Origin: Chlamydiota bacterium
GTDB taxonomy: Bacteria; Chlamydiota; Chlamydiia; Chlamydiales; Parachlamydiaceae
Direction: 5' to 3'
NCBI GenBank assembly: GCA_013288825.1
Contig: JABDBC010000010.1
Location: forward strand, 1-56,284
Length of the DNA: 56,284 bases
A program made the translations under genes and the position numbers. This document shows, piece by piece, positions 1 through 7,727 of this stretch. The notes under the pieces were generated by a model, which saw only the letters and a program-made list of their open reading frames with translations, made no database searches and was not told the DNA's origin. Position 1 is the first letter of the stretch. Each line of letters opens with the position of its first letter.

Positions 1-2265
1 ACTCTCACAAGAGAAGCCAAAGAAAGTGCTGCAGAACTTACGCAGAAAGCAAAAGAGCACGCTGACACTATTACAGGAGATGCAAAAATAAAAGCAGAAA
101 GGATTGGCAACGAAATACAACGGGCAAATGCTGCGGCAGCTATTCAAAGAGAGAATATCGAAAATGAAGCTAAAAATCGATTAGATGAAGCTGAAAAAAA
201 AGCTAAATTTATCGCTGATGAAGCGAAACTTAAGGCAGACGCTGTTGCAAAAGTAGCTCGAGACGAACATCAAAAGCTTAAAAGCGAAGGAGACAAAATA
301 TTAAGTCAAGCCATGGAACGAGCCTTGCATAAAACTTCTGAAGCAGAATTGAAGGCTTCTAAAACACTTGAGGGGGAAGAGGGTCTTTATTGTTGGTATA
401 GTGCACAGTGGACCGCTGCCGCAACAAAAATAGAAGGATCAACAAGTTCAAAGAAAACATGGACCCTTACGAGATCAGTATATGCAAGACGTCACATTCC
501 AAGCATAAAAGGGGAAAGGCATCTCAAAGTTATTTTAGCTGATGGATCTATTCGTTCGATTCCTGAAAGTTGTGCTCGATCTTTAGAGGGTTTAAAGTAT
601 CGAATAGATTTCAAAAAGAATAGCGCTGGTAGAGATTCCATAAAGAATAGAGTCACAACAGCTACATCCTCTTCAGCAGATTGCCTTGAACGACAAAAAG
701 AATCTAAGCGAGAAGCAGAGGCCGAAGGAAAAACAAAAAAAGCAAGTGAACCAACCTCATTGGATGAAGATAGCGGCAGTGATAGGGTGACACCTGATGT
801 TACGGCTGATGATACCGTAGAATTCATCCCTTTAATCCCTCGTATCCGTCAACCCCTTTTAACTTCGCTTTCTTCAATCGAACATGAACGTAAGGGTAAG
901 GCAGAAGAAGGATCGACTCCACAGCCATTTCCAACGGCAACTACCGAACTCTATCTCCACCTTTTACTCGGCGCTAGTGAAATAAAAGAAGTTTCTATTG
1001 AAAGACTCTTAGATCTATATACCCTTTCGGCATATTTGAATAATGAAAAGATGCAGCGCCTTTGTATTGAATGTATGAAGGCTTTAGCAATCTTAGATTC
1101 TCGCTGTCTCTTAAAAATGATTTGTGTTTATTTAGAGGACTGTTATCCAGACCACATCGAGTTGTTATCGACCATGATTTCTTTTGGTATACTGACTGCT
1201 TTACGAAAACCGTCAATGGAGTTAGAGCGTCAGCGTTTTGCAGAAAAAATATTTACAAAGCACGCAGAGATCAATGGCTTTGGTAAAAACGAATTTCGGC
1301 TTACAAATTTATGCGCCGATCTTTATGCAAATGGTCTTGGCGTAGAAAAAAATTTCAAAAAAGCCGCGGAACTCTTCGATAGCATCTTGTCTGAAGATCT
1401 TTTTAAAATCGATCCTGAGGCGTTGCCTCCTTGGGATGCCTTTCTTATAGCACGCCTTATAATTTCATTCCCCAGTGATTCCTCAAAATTCATACCAAAA
1501 GAAGTTCAGAAATTGATGTCTGCTATTATTCCTGTGGGACATATTACTTATGTGACGAGTGCTGCGGAAAGGGGATATGCCCCAGCGCAATACGTTTTGG
1601 CAACGGGATTTCGAAATGCTCTTGAATCTACCGATCCTATGCCTGCTAGTCTTGATGGGCATAAACTTGATCGAGTTGTACGTGATCGACTCGAGAAAGA
1701 GAGCTTAAGCTATTTTGAAAATGCTGCCAGACAAGGGCATCCAGGTGCACAGTGCGAATTAGGGCTCTATTATTTCAATCATTTCACAGGACCTGTACGG
1801 GATTCAGAGAAAGCGATGATGTACCTTAAACTATCTGCCGCACAAGACTATGCAGCAGGGCATTATCATCTTGGCCGTGCTTGTGCAGTATCTGATGATT
1901 TTCAAAGGGCGTGGAAACACTACCAAAAAGCACATGAGCTTGATCCTAAATTATCGGGTCCTCTACTTATGTTAGGGCATAACTACTGGAGAGGAATTGC
2001 TTCAATTCAAAACAACAAACGTGCCTTTGAGTGTTATCGTCAAGCTGCAGATTTGGGGAATACTAAAGCCAAGCTTTGGCTTGGGCACTGCTACCTTCTG
2101 GGTCGTGGCGTGGCAAAGGATTTTCCACTAGCCATAGAGCAATATACACTTGCTAATAGCGAAGGGGCTAGTGTTTCTGAAATTTTGATGCGGGATGCTG
2201 TTCTTCATCAAGATCCTAGTGAATTAAGTGTGTTACTGATAGAACGATCATTGGAGTTTTGGTAG
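1..2265 (+). CDS. Coiled-coil / BTB-like / Sel1-repeat protein, paralogue A (5' end outside window)
   Basis: The frame is open from base 1, so this gene is cut by the window edge and the first internal ATG (313) is not its start. About 754 residues are visible. Residues 1-125 are a charged Ala/Lys/Glu-rich coiled coil. A segment around nt 520-620 (LADGSIRSIPESC) and another around nt 930-1090 (ending MQRLCIECMKAL) resemble the start and end of a BTB/POZ fold, separated by about 100 charged low-complexity residues. From about nt 1260 to 2170 there are Sel1-type repeats (for example AARQGHPGAQCELGLYY and AADLGNTKAKLWLGHCYLLG). It is closely related to the complete gene at 3450-6203. BTB proteins recruit substrates to host cullin-3 ubiquitin ligases, and such families are expanded in amoeba-associated chlamydiae; a secreted host-directed role is inferred. 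The BTB call is by eye and moderate; Sel1 is firm. Confidence 0.8.
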   Translation, partial: TLTREAKESAAELTQKAKEHADTITGDAKIKAERIGNEIQRANAAAAIQRENIENEAKNRLDEAEKKAKFIADEAKLKADAVAKVARDEHQKLKSEGDKILSQAMERALHKTSEAELKASKTLEGEEGLYCWYSAQWTAAATKIEGSTSSKKTWTLTRSVYARRHIPSIKGERHLKVILADGSIRSIPESCARSLEGLKYRIDFKKNSAGRDSIKNRVTTATSSSADCLERQKESKREAEAEGKTKKASEPTSLDEDSGSDRVTPDVTADDTVEFIPLIPRIRQPLLTSLSSIEHERKGKAEEGSTPQPFPTATTELYLHLLLGASEIKEVSIERLLDLYTLSAYLNNEKMQRLCIECMKALAILDSRCLLKMICVYLEDCYPDHIELLSTMISFGILTALRKPSMELERQRFAEKIFTKHAEINGFGKNEFRLTNLCADLYANGLGVEKNFKKAAELFDSILSEDLFKIDPEALPPWDAFLIARLIISFPSDSSKFIPKEVQKLMSAIIPVGHITYVTSAAERGYAPAQYVLATGFRNALESTDPMPASLDGHKLDRVVRDRLEKESLSYFENAARQGHPGAQCELGLYYFNHFTGPVRDSEKAMMYLKLSAAQDYAAGHYHLGRACAVSDDFQRAWKHYQKAHELDPKLSGPLLMLGHNYWRGIASIQNNKRAFECYRQAADLGNTKAKLWLGHCYLLGRGVAKDFPLAIEQYTLANSEGASVSEILMRDAVLHQDPSELSVLLIERSLEFW

Positions 2266-2281
2266 GCCCCATTGAGTCTTT

Positions 2282-2689
2282 TTATTCGTAATATAGCCGC
2301 AAGTGAAGATGTTTGGAATAAAAAGAGAAATCCTGATCAGTAGTGAAAATGGATAGCTTGTAATATTCGGCTATTGAACAGATCAGAAAATCTAAATGGC
2401 TGCCAGTAACACCCTTTTTTCGGCAATAATTCGACATCTCAGCTGCACGTTCATAACTTTCTGAGTGAATTGGGAGATCCTCAAATGCATTTAAGTGTTT
2501 TCTTAGTTTTTGAAATTGTATTTCTTCAGAGATGCCAGAAAGCAGTTCTTGCCGGATAGGTCCTATAATCTTTACACGCGATTCATTGATCAGTTCAGAA
2601 AAGCTTTTCAATAGCTTTGCGTCTGTTGCCTTTTTTTTGCTGCGTCTTAATGCAAGTGACCACACGCTTGTGTCTACCAAAATTTCCAT
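2282..2689 (-). CDS. vapC: VapC-type PIN-domain toxin
   Basis: 135 residues, typical VapC length. PIN-fold acidic residues are visible: D6 in ILVDTSVW, the glutamate in RQELLSG, D in SHLDFLICSIAEYY and the C-terminal TTDQDFSFY. PIN toxins are Mg-dependent RNases that cut tRNA or rRNA when the cognate antitoxin is degraded. The start codon overlaps the stop of the upstream antitoxin gene by one base (TAATG), the usual translational coupling of vapBC. It sits between two BTB/Sel1 paralogues and looks complete. Whether it is active cannot be told from sequence. Confidence 0.88.
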   Translation of the reverse strand: MEILVDTSVWSLALRRSKKKATDAKLLKSFSELINESRVKIIGPIRQELLSGISEEIQFQKLRKHLNAFEDLPIHSESYERAAEMSNYCRKKGVTGSHLDFLICSIAEYYKLSIFTTDQDFSFYSKHLHLRLYYE

Positions 2690-2886
2690 TACCGCTTTCG
2701 TTCTTTTTTATAGTTATAACGTTTGTCATAATCGATTAGGCCGAATAGATCTAAAACTTTCATTTGTTGATGATGAAGTACATATTCTTTCAATGCAGCA
2801 TTTACAGCATCTTTTTTATACTTAAAACCACCTAATTTAAGAACTTCTGAAAGAAGGTAGGGATCATACTCTATATTGCTTGCCAT
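2689..2886 (-). CDS. vapB: VapB-type antitoxin
   Basis: 65 residues, with the pattern of short VapB antitoxins of the DUF2191 type: an N-terminal beta strand/helix (GGFKYKKDAVNAALKEYV) resembling a ribbon-helix-helix DNA-binding fold, then a basic tail (DKRYNYKKERKR) that would wrap the toxin. It lies directly upstream of the PIN toxin and overlaps its start by one base. Such antitoxins neutralise VapC and repress the operon. No clear operator was identified in the following 200 bases. Confidence 0.82.
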   Translation of the reverse strand: MASNIEYDPYLLSEVLKLGGFKYKKDAVNAALKEYVLHHQQMKVLDLFGLIDYDKRYNYKKERKR

Positions 2887-3052
2887 ATTTCACCTCTTAC
2901 ACATCATTATACACAAACTGATGTGTGGAGTAAATAAAAAAAGTAAGTACGAGGCTCGTTACGATAATGAAAAAATATATCCGTGTTAGTAATCCACGCC
3001 AGGCAGGACAACGTTTTTTCTCTTGATGAACATAAGGAATTGGTCGATCAGA

Positions 3053-3128
3053 GGACGTTGTGCGCATGATCTGTTCAAAATTGCTACAGATGAAGAAATC
3101 GAAATGTTCTTCCAAAGTGCATCAGGTT
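3053..3128 (+). pseudogene. Fragment copied from the DUF2851 gene
   Basis: About 75 bases here are essentially identical to 10534-10609, inside the DUF2851 gene, and encode RCAHDLFKIATDEEIEMFF. Similarity fades within roughly 25 bases upstream and stops abruptly downstream. There is no start, stop or flanking gene context, so this is a scar of a duplication or of a lost paralogue. The rest of the 2887-3256 gap has no convincing gene; the minus-strand frame at 2897-3115 only crosses this fragment. Confidence 0.85.
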
Positions 3129-3256
3129 TTGTCTGTACCTCTTTATTTGATTGGTCATTTGCCACGTCTTGTTTCTAGTACACTATCCAAATAAATTAAT
3201 TAATGGTTTACAACAATTATCTGTTGTTATAAAATCTGGGTAATCTTTTTGTGGCT

Positions 3257-3420
3257 ATTGGTTTAACTTCGTCCAAAAGATAGCCTTAACGAAACTTATA
3301 ATTCCCTCTGCGTCTCCCCGTCTCTGCGTTAATCATTATAACGAATTTAACGCAGAGACGCAGAGGGAATTATAAGTCATTAGAGCTATATTTAATCCCC
3401 TTGGACGAAACTAAACCAAT
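3257..3420. repeat. Palindromic intergenic element with terminal inverted repeats
   Basis: Outer arms of 20 bp (ATTGGTTTAACTTCGTCCAA at 3257-3276 and its near-complement at 3401-3420) enclose a second inverted pair, CTTATAATTCCCTCTGCGTC... near 3295 and its complement ending near 3377, around the stem TCTCTGCGTTAA/TTAACGCAGAGA. The element ends about 30 bases before the start of paralogue B and could form a long stem in the leader or act as a terminator for upstream transcripts. Confidence 0.85.
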
Positions 3421-3449
3421 GACCCTTTTTGTTAATACGGAATTATTTG

Positions 3450-6203
3450 ATGGATCCTTTCGATAATATATCTTTTTTTGGTACGCTCAGTACTTTTTGC
3501 CAAAATCCGGGTTGGCTGGTGCGCTTCAGTGATAAAGCACTACAACTGCGATCGACGCATTATCATATTACCGAACTTGGTGAAGTAGATATAACAAACA
3601 CACCCATCCCATGTTGGGAACTAGCTCTGCGCATTGTAGGCCTTGTTATTGCCACACTATTAGTGGTACCTATTATTGTCATAGTCACTACAAAGCTCAT
3701 TCATCGCAAGGTCGTTTATGGACTCTGTAGGACTCTGATCGCAGCGCAAGAAAATGTAAAAGTGACTGCAGAAAAGCTCCTAAAAGACGGTCAGGATCAT
3801 ATTGAAGCTCTTACAAGAGAAGCCAAAGAAAGCGCTGCAGAACTTACACAGAAAGCAAAAAAGCACGCTGACACTATTACAGGAGATGCAAAAATAAATG
3901 CAGACCGGATGGCCTACGAAATGTCTGGGGCAAATAATGTAGCATCTCTTGAGAGAGAGAAACTTGCGAAAGAAGCTGAAAAACAGTTAAAAGAAGCTCA
4001 AGCAAAAGCTAGAGATATCACTGTTGAGGCCGAGCTTAAGGGCGTCATTGTTGTAGAAGGCGCTCGAGCTGAAGCAGCCAAACTACAAAGCGAAGCGGAA
4101 AAAAAATTAAGTGAAGCACACAAGAGTGCCCTGATGATGACCACTGCAGCAGAAGTTACGGCTTCTAAAATCCTTGAGGGGGAAAAGGAAGCTGAAAAAC
4201 AGTTAAAAGAAGCTCAAGAAAAAGCTAGACAAATCGCTGTTGAGGCCGAACTTATGGGCGGCATCGTTGTAGAAGGCGCTCGAGCTGAAGCAGCCAAACT
4301 ACAAAGCGAAGCGGAAAAAAAATTAAGTGAAGCACACAATAGTGCCCGGATGATGACTACTGCAGCAGAACTTACGGCTTCTAAAATACTTGAGGGAGAA
4401 GAGGGACTTCATTGTTGGTATAGTGCACAGTGGACCGCTGCCCCAACAAAAATAGAAGGATCAACAAGTTCAAAGAAAACATGGAACCTCACTAGATCGA
4501 TACATGCAAGACCTTATACTCCAAGCATAAAAGGAGAACGGCATGTCAGAGTAAAATTGGCAGATGGATCTATTCGCTCGATTCCTGAAAGTATTTGTCA
4601 ATCTACTCCCAATTTAAAGGCTGTCATTGATTTCAAGAGGGCAGGCTCTAGTATTAGGCTCGTTGCAGATAAAATCGCAGCAAAACAGGAAGATACTAAA
4701 CGAGAAGCAGAAGGTAAAGTAGAGAAAGCAAAAGAACCTAAATCATTAGATGACGAGGATATCAGCAGTGTTGCCACAAAGACTGTTACGACTGATCTTG
4801 AAGTAGAATTCATCCCTATGAAGCCTTATATCCGTCAAATCCGATCCTCATCCTCATCACTTTCTTCAATAGAATCTGAAAACAAAGGTAAAGTAGAAGA
4901 AGAAGTGTTGACTCAACAGCCATTTCCAGCAGAAACTACGGAGCTCTATTTTCATCTTTTACTCGGCGCTAGTGAAATAAAAGACGTTTCCATTGAAAGA
5001 CTCTTAGAATTATATTCCCTTTCGAAATACTTGCTTGATGAAAAGATGCAGCGCCTTTGTATTGAATGTCTGAAGGGACTGGCAAACTCAGATCCTTGCG
5101 GCCTCTTAAACATGATCTGTATGTATTTAGAGGATTATTATCCAGCATACCCCGAGTTGCTGTCTACGATGATATCTTTTCCTCCCCAAAGCCTACACGC
5201 TATTTTACAAGAATCTTCAATGGAATTTGCAACTAAGCATTTTGCAGAATGGATAATCAAAAAACAGGCTGAGATAGAAAGTGCCGGCAAAACAGAACTT
5301 TGGTTAGCGGAATGCTGTGCCGTTTTCTATAAGTGTGGCCTCGGTGTTGAGAAAGATGTCAAAAAATCTGCTGAATATTACGATAAGATTTTTCCCGAAG
5401 ATCTGGATAAAATTGATCCTGCTAATTTGGCTCCTTGGGATGCTTATCTTATCGGGGTATGTCCAAGCTTCTCGATATCAGAAGAAATTCGAAAATTGAT
5501 GTCTAGGAATCTTGAAAAAACTGCACAAACACGGTTATGTTTTTATAATGCAGCGGATAAGGGATTTGCAAGAGCACAGTATGAATGGTCAAAGTTACTT
5601 GATGAATATTCAGAAAAACGCTTAAGCTATCTTGAAAAAGCCGCAAGGCAAGGACATCCCATTGCACAGCATGATTTAGGGGTCTACTACTTAGGTCATT
5701 TTTTCAGAAGTGCAATTGATTTAGAAAAACAAAAAGGGATGATGTATCTCAACCTATCTGCGGGGCAAGGATATGCAAAGGGACATTATCAACTCGGCCG
5801 TGCCTTTGCAGTAAATCGGGATTTAATAAAGGCATTGAAACACTATGAAAAAGCTCATCAAATTGATCCTACATTACCAGAAGTTTTAATCATGCTAGGA
5901 CATTTTTCCCGTCGAGGATTAGGACATACGATTGAAGAAACAATTGCTCAACATATACGTGCCTTTGGATACTATCTTCAAGCTGCAGAGCTTGGAAATG
6001 CTGAGGCGCCGAAATGGCTTGGGCTTTGCTATTTGCTAGGACGTGGCGTGGTGCGGGATTTTGCACAGGCTCAAACACAATTTACACTTGCTCTTAGTCA
6101 ACTCGTGGCAGTACCTATGCACTGGACCGAATTTGCACACAGAGGATTTGTTCCTAGCGATCAAACCATTCATGATATGGATGCTTCCAGTCAGTTTTGG
6201 TAA
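3450..6203 (+). CDS. Membrane-anchored coiled-coil / BTB-like / Sel1-repeat protein, paralogue B
   Basis: I start at ATG 3450 (MDPFDNISFF); an in-frame TTG at 3429 would add seven residues. 917 residues. One strong hydrophobic segment at about residues 58-82 (GLVIATLLVVPIIVIVTT) is followed by a coiled coil to about 310 that contains a tandem 72-residue duplication, then a conserved WYSAQWTAA block. BTB-like halves lie near residues 367-395 (VKLADGSIRSIPES) and 490-545 (SIERLLELYSLSKYL), split by a charged linker; residues 600-890 are Sel1 repeats. The architecture suggests a protein anchored in a membrane with protein-interaction modules outside, plausibly a secreted or inclusion-membrane effector; this is inference. 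The DNA is nearly identical to paralogue A in several stretches, indicating recent duplication or conversion. Confidence 0.82.
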   Translation: MDPFDNISFFGTLSTFCQNPGWLVRFSDKALQLRSTHYHITELGEVDITNTPIPCWELALRIVGLVIATLLVVPIIVIVTTKLIHRKVVYGLCRTLIAAQENVKVTAEKLLKDGQDHIEALTREAKESAAELTQKAKKHADTITGDAKINADRMAYEMSGANNVASLEREKLAKEAEKQLKEAQAKARDITVEAELKGVIVVEGARAEAAKLQSEAEKKLSEAHKSALMMTTAAEVTASKILEGEKEAEKQLKEAQEKARQIAVEAELMGGIVVEGARAEAAKLQSEAEKKLSEAHNSARMMTTAAELTASKILEGEEGLHCWYSAQWTAAPTKIEGSTSSKKTWNLTRSIHARPYTPSIKGERHVRVKLADGSIRSIPESICQSTPNLKAVIDFKRAGSSIRLVADKIAAKQEDTKREAEGKVEKAKEPKSLDDEDISSVATKTVTTDLEVEFIPMKPYIRQIRSSSSSLSSIESENKGKVEEEVLTQQPFPAETTELYFHLLLGASEIKDVSIERLLELYSLSKYLLDEKMQRLCIECLKGLANSDPCGLLNMICMYLEDYYPAYPELLSTMISFPPQSLHAILQESSMEFATKHFAEWIIKKQAEIESAGKTELWLAECCAVFYKCGLGVEKDVKKSAEYYDKIFPEDLDKIDPANLAPWDAYLIGVCPSFSISEEIRKLMSRNLEKTAQTRLCFYNAADKGFARAQYEWSKLLDEYSEKRLSYLEKAARQGHPIAQHDLGVYYLGHFFRSAIDLEKQKGMMYLNLSAGQGYAKGHYQLGRAFAVNRDLIKALKHYEKAHQIDPTLPEVLIMLGHFSRRGLGHTIEETIAQHIRAFGYYLQAAELGNAEAPKWLGLCYLLGRGVVRDFAQAQTQFTLALSQLVAVPMHWTEFAHRGFVPSDQTIHDMDASSQFW
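3975..4404 (+). repeat. Tandem 216-bp (72-codon) duplication inside paralogue B
   Basis: The sequence starting GCTGAAAAACAGTTAAAAGA at 3975 recurs at 4191, a period of 216 bp, in frame. Both units carry long near-identical tracts (for example GAAGGCGCTCGAGCTGAAGC) and differ by scattered substitutions. It lengthens the coiled coil by exactly 72 residues. Paralogue A does not show this duplication in its visible part. Confidence 0.88.
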
Positions 6204-6280
6204 TCCAAAACTGTTCTATACGTCAACTTCGAACTTCGACCAGAGCTCATAAATTGCTTCTTCATCTTCAGAATTTTTTC

Positions 6281-6310
6281 TTGAGCGAAATACTTATACC
6301 GAGTTATACT
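6281..6310 (+). promoter_or_regulatory. Sigma-70-like promoter of the AAA ATPase gene
   Basis: TTGAGC (6281-6286), an 18-bp spacer and TATACT (6305-6310) lie 59 bases before the ATPase start. The -10 box is part of the inverted 10-bp repeat copies described in the next entry. Prediction by consensus only. Confidence 0.4.
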
Positions 6311-6366
6311 CTGTTTTTAGTATAACTATGTATAACCGCGTATAACCATGTATAACTTTGTATAAG
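6293..6366. repeat. 10-bp-period repeat array (GTATAACNNN) before the ATPase gene
   Basis: Five direct copies GTATAACTAT, GTATAACCGC, GTATAACCAT, GTATAACTTT and GTATAAG begin at 6320, 6330, 6340, 6350 and 6360. Two inverted copies of the core (TTATAC at 6294 and 6304) precede them with the same 10-bp step. One copy per helical turn suggests cooperative protein binding on one DNA face. The array occupies the -10 region and the leader right up to the ATG at 6369, leaving no normal ribosome binding site. Confidence 0.85.
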
Positions 6367-6368
6367 AT

Positions 6369-7553
6369 ATGGATTCTCTTAAAAACCCATTTTCTCCTGG
6401 TGCTGGTTCTCCTCCCCCTGAACTTGTTGGCAGGGAAGCCGTCCTTGAGCAGGCAAGAATTCTTCTTGGCCGGATAAAGTTGAAACGATCTGAAAAAAGC
6501 ATGCTACTTACTGGCCTTCGAGGCGTAGGCAAAACTGTGTTGCTGATCGAAATTGAACATATGGCTAAGGCAGAAGGTTATAAGACAATTTTTATTGAAG
6601 CTCATGAAAATAAACAACTTGGTTCCCTCATCGCTCCTTATTTACGGAATCTTCTTTTTGAACTTGATCGATTTGCGGGAGCTGGTGACAAAGTTAAACG
6701 GGGCTTAGCTGTTCTTCGCAGTTTTATCGGAGCACTTAAAGTTACAGTGAATGATGTTACTCTTGGATTAGACATTAATCCAGAAAAAGGTTCAGCCGAT
6801 AGTGGGGATTTGGAAATTGATTTACCCAATCTTTTTATTGCTATTGGTGAAGCTGCTGAAGATCGCGGATGCGCAGTGGCTATTTTGATCGATGAGATTC
6901 AATATTTCAGTCACAGAGAAATTGGTGCATTAATCATGGCAATGCATAAAATGCAGCAACGCAAACTCCCTCTTATTCTGGTAGGAGCCGGGTTGCCGAT
7001 ACTTCCTGGACTGGCAGGAGAATCAAAGTCGTATGCAGAACGACTTTTTAGCTTCCCAAATATAGATGCACTATCTGAAACGGACACTGCTAAAGCTTTG
7101 AACGAACCGGCAAAAGCTGGTGGAGTTGTCTTTGAAGTATCTGCCCTAAAAGAGATATATCGTCTGACAAAAGGCTATCCATATTTTCTACAAGAGTGGG
7201 GTTATCAAACTTGGAATCTAGCTCTTACTAATCCTATTACATTACAAACTGTTCATGATGCTACAACCACTGCCATTCAACGGCTTGATCTGAATTTTTT
7301 TAGAGTTCGCTTCGATCGATTAACCCCTAGTGAAAAAAAATTCTTACGGGCTGTAGCTGAGTTGGGGCCAGGTCCTCATCGTACCGGAGATATAGCCAAT
7401 ATGCTAAATGTTAAAATTAGCAGGATCGGTCCATTGCGAGCTAAAATGATCAAGAAGGGGATGATCTACAGTCCATCATATGGTGATATGGCATTTACCG
7501 TGCCTTTATTCAATGAGTTTATAATGAGGGCAATGCCTAATTTTAAATCATGA
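6369..7553 (+). CDS. AAA-family ATPase with C-terminal winged helix (archaeal-type ATPase)
   Basis: 394 residues. Walker A GLRGVGKT near residue 50, Walker B AILIDEIQYF near residue 175, and a sensor-like segment PLILVGAGLP after it place it among AAA/STAND-like P-loop ATPases (AAA_16/ATPase_2 type). Residues about 315-390 (LTPSEKKFLRAVAEL...IANMLNVKISR) look like a winged helix. Members of these families are often accessory, linked to mobile DNA or autoregulated loci. There is no partner gene on either side. The 10-bp repeat array directly upstream is the obvious candidate site for the C-terminal domain, which is inference. Function otherwise unknown. Confidence 0.8.
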   Translation: MDSLKNPFSPGAGSPPPELVGREAVLEQARILLGRIKLKRSEKSMLLTGLRGVGKTVLLIEIEHMAKAEGYKTIFIEAHENKQLGSLIAPYLRNLLFELDRFAGAGDKVKRGLAVLRSFIGALKVTVNDVTLGLDINPEKGSADSGDLEIDLPNLFIAIGEAAEDRGCAVAILIDEIQYFSHREIGALIMAMHKMQQRKLPLILVGAGLPILPGLAGESKSYAERLFSFPNIDALSETDTAKALNEPAKAGGVVFEVSALKEIYRLTKGYPYFLQEWGYQTWNLALTNPITLQTVHDATTTAIQRLDLNFFRVRFDRLTPSEKKFLRAVAELGPGPHRTGDIANMLNVKISRIGPLRAKMIKKGMIYSPSYGDMAFTVPLFNEFIMRAMPNFKS

Positions 7554-7640
7554 CACAAACAATCTATATTAGTTTATTACTTCTTCAAATCCAGAGATAT
7601 CAATAAATAAGTTCAAACACACCTTCTCATAAAGCAAAAA

Positions 7641-7727
7641 TGTCTGCTGAAGCTCTCACTAGAGAAGCCCAAAGAACTTCTGTTCTATTGAGTTTTGGTA
7701 ATCCTAAACTGTTCTGTATGTCAGCTT
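7641..7727 (+). pseudogene. Scar of a third BTB/Sel1 paralogue
   Basis: The sequence GCTGAAGCTCTCACTAGAGA (from 7646) matches the coiled-coil start of paralogue B (3808-3825 region) and of paralogue A (start of the window). Twenty bases further on, GAGTTTTGGTAATCCTAAAC (7690-7709) matches the last codon, stop and downstream DNA of paralogue B (6193-6215). The 2.4 kb between them is missing. The gap 7554-7720 thus holds an internally deleted paralogue whose 3' flank now supplies the stop codon of the hydrolase gene on the other strand. Confidence 0.8.

Noticed and set aside
2897-3115. 72-codon minus-strand frame
   Set aside because: It reads the antisense of the DUF2851 fragment; no domain and no RBS.
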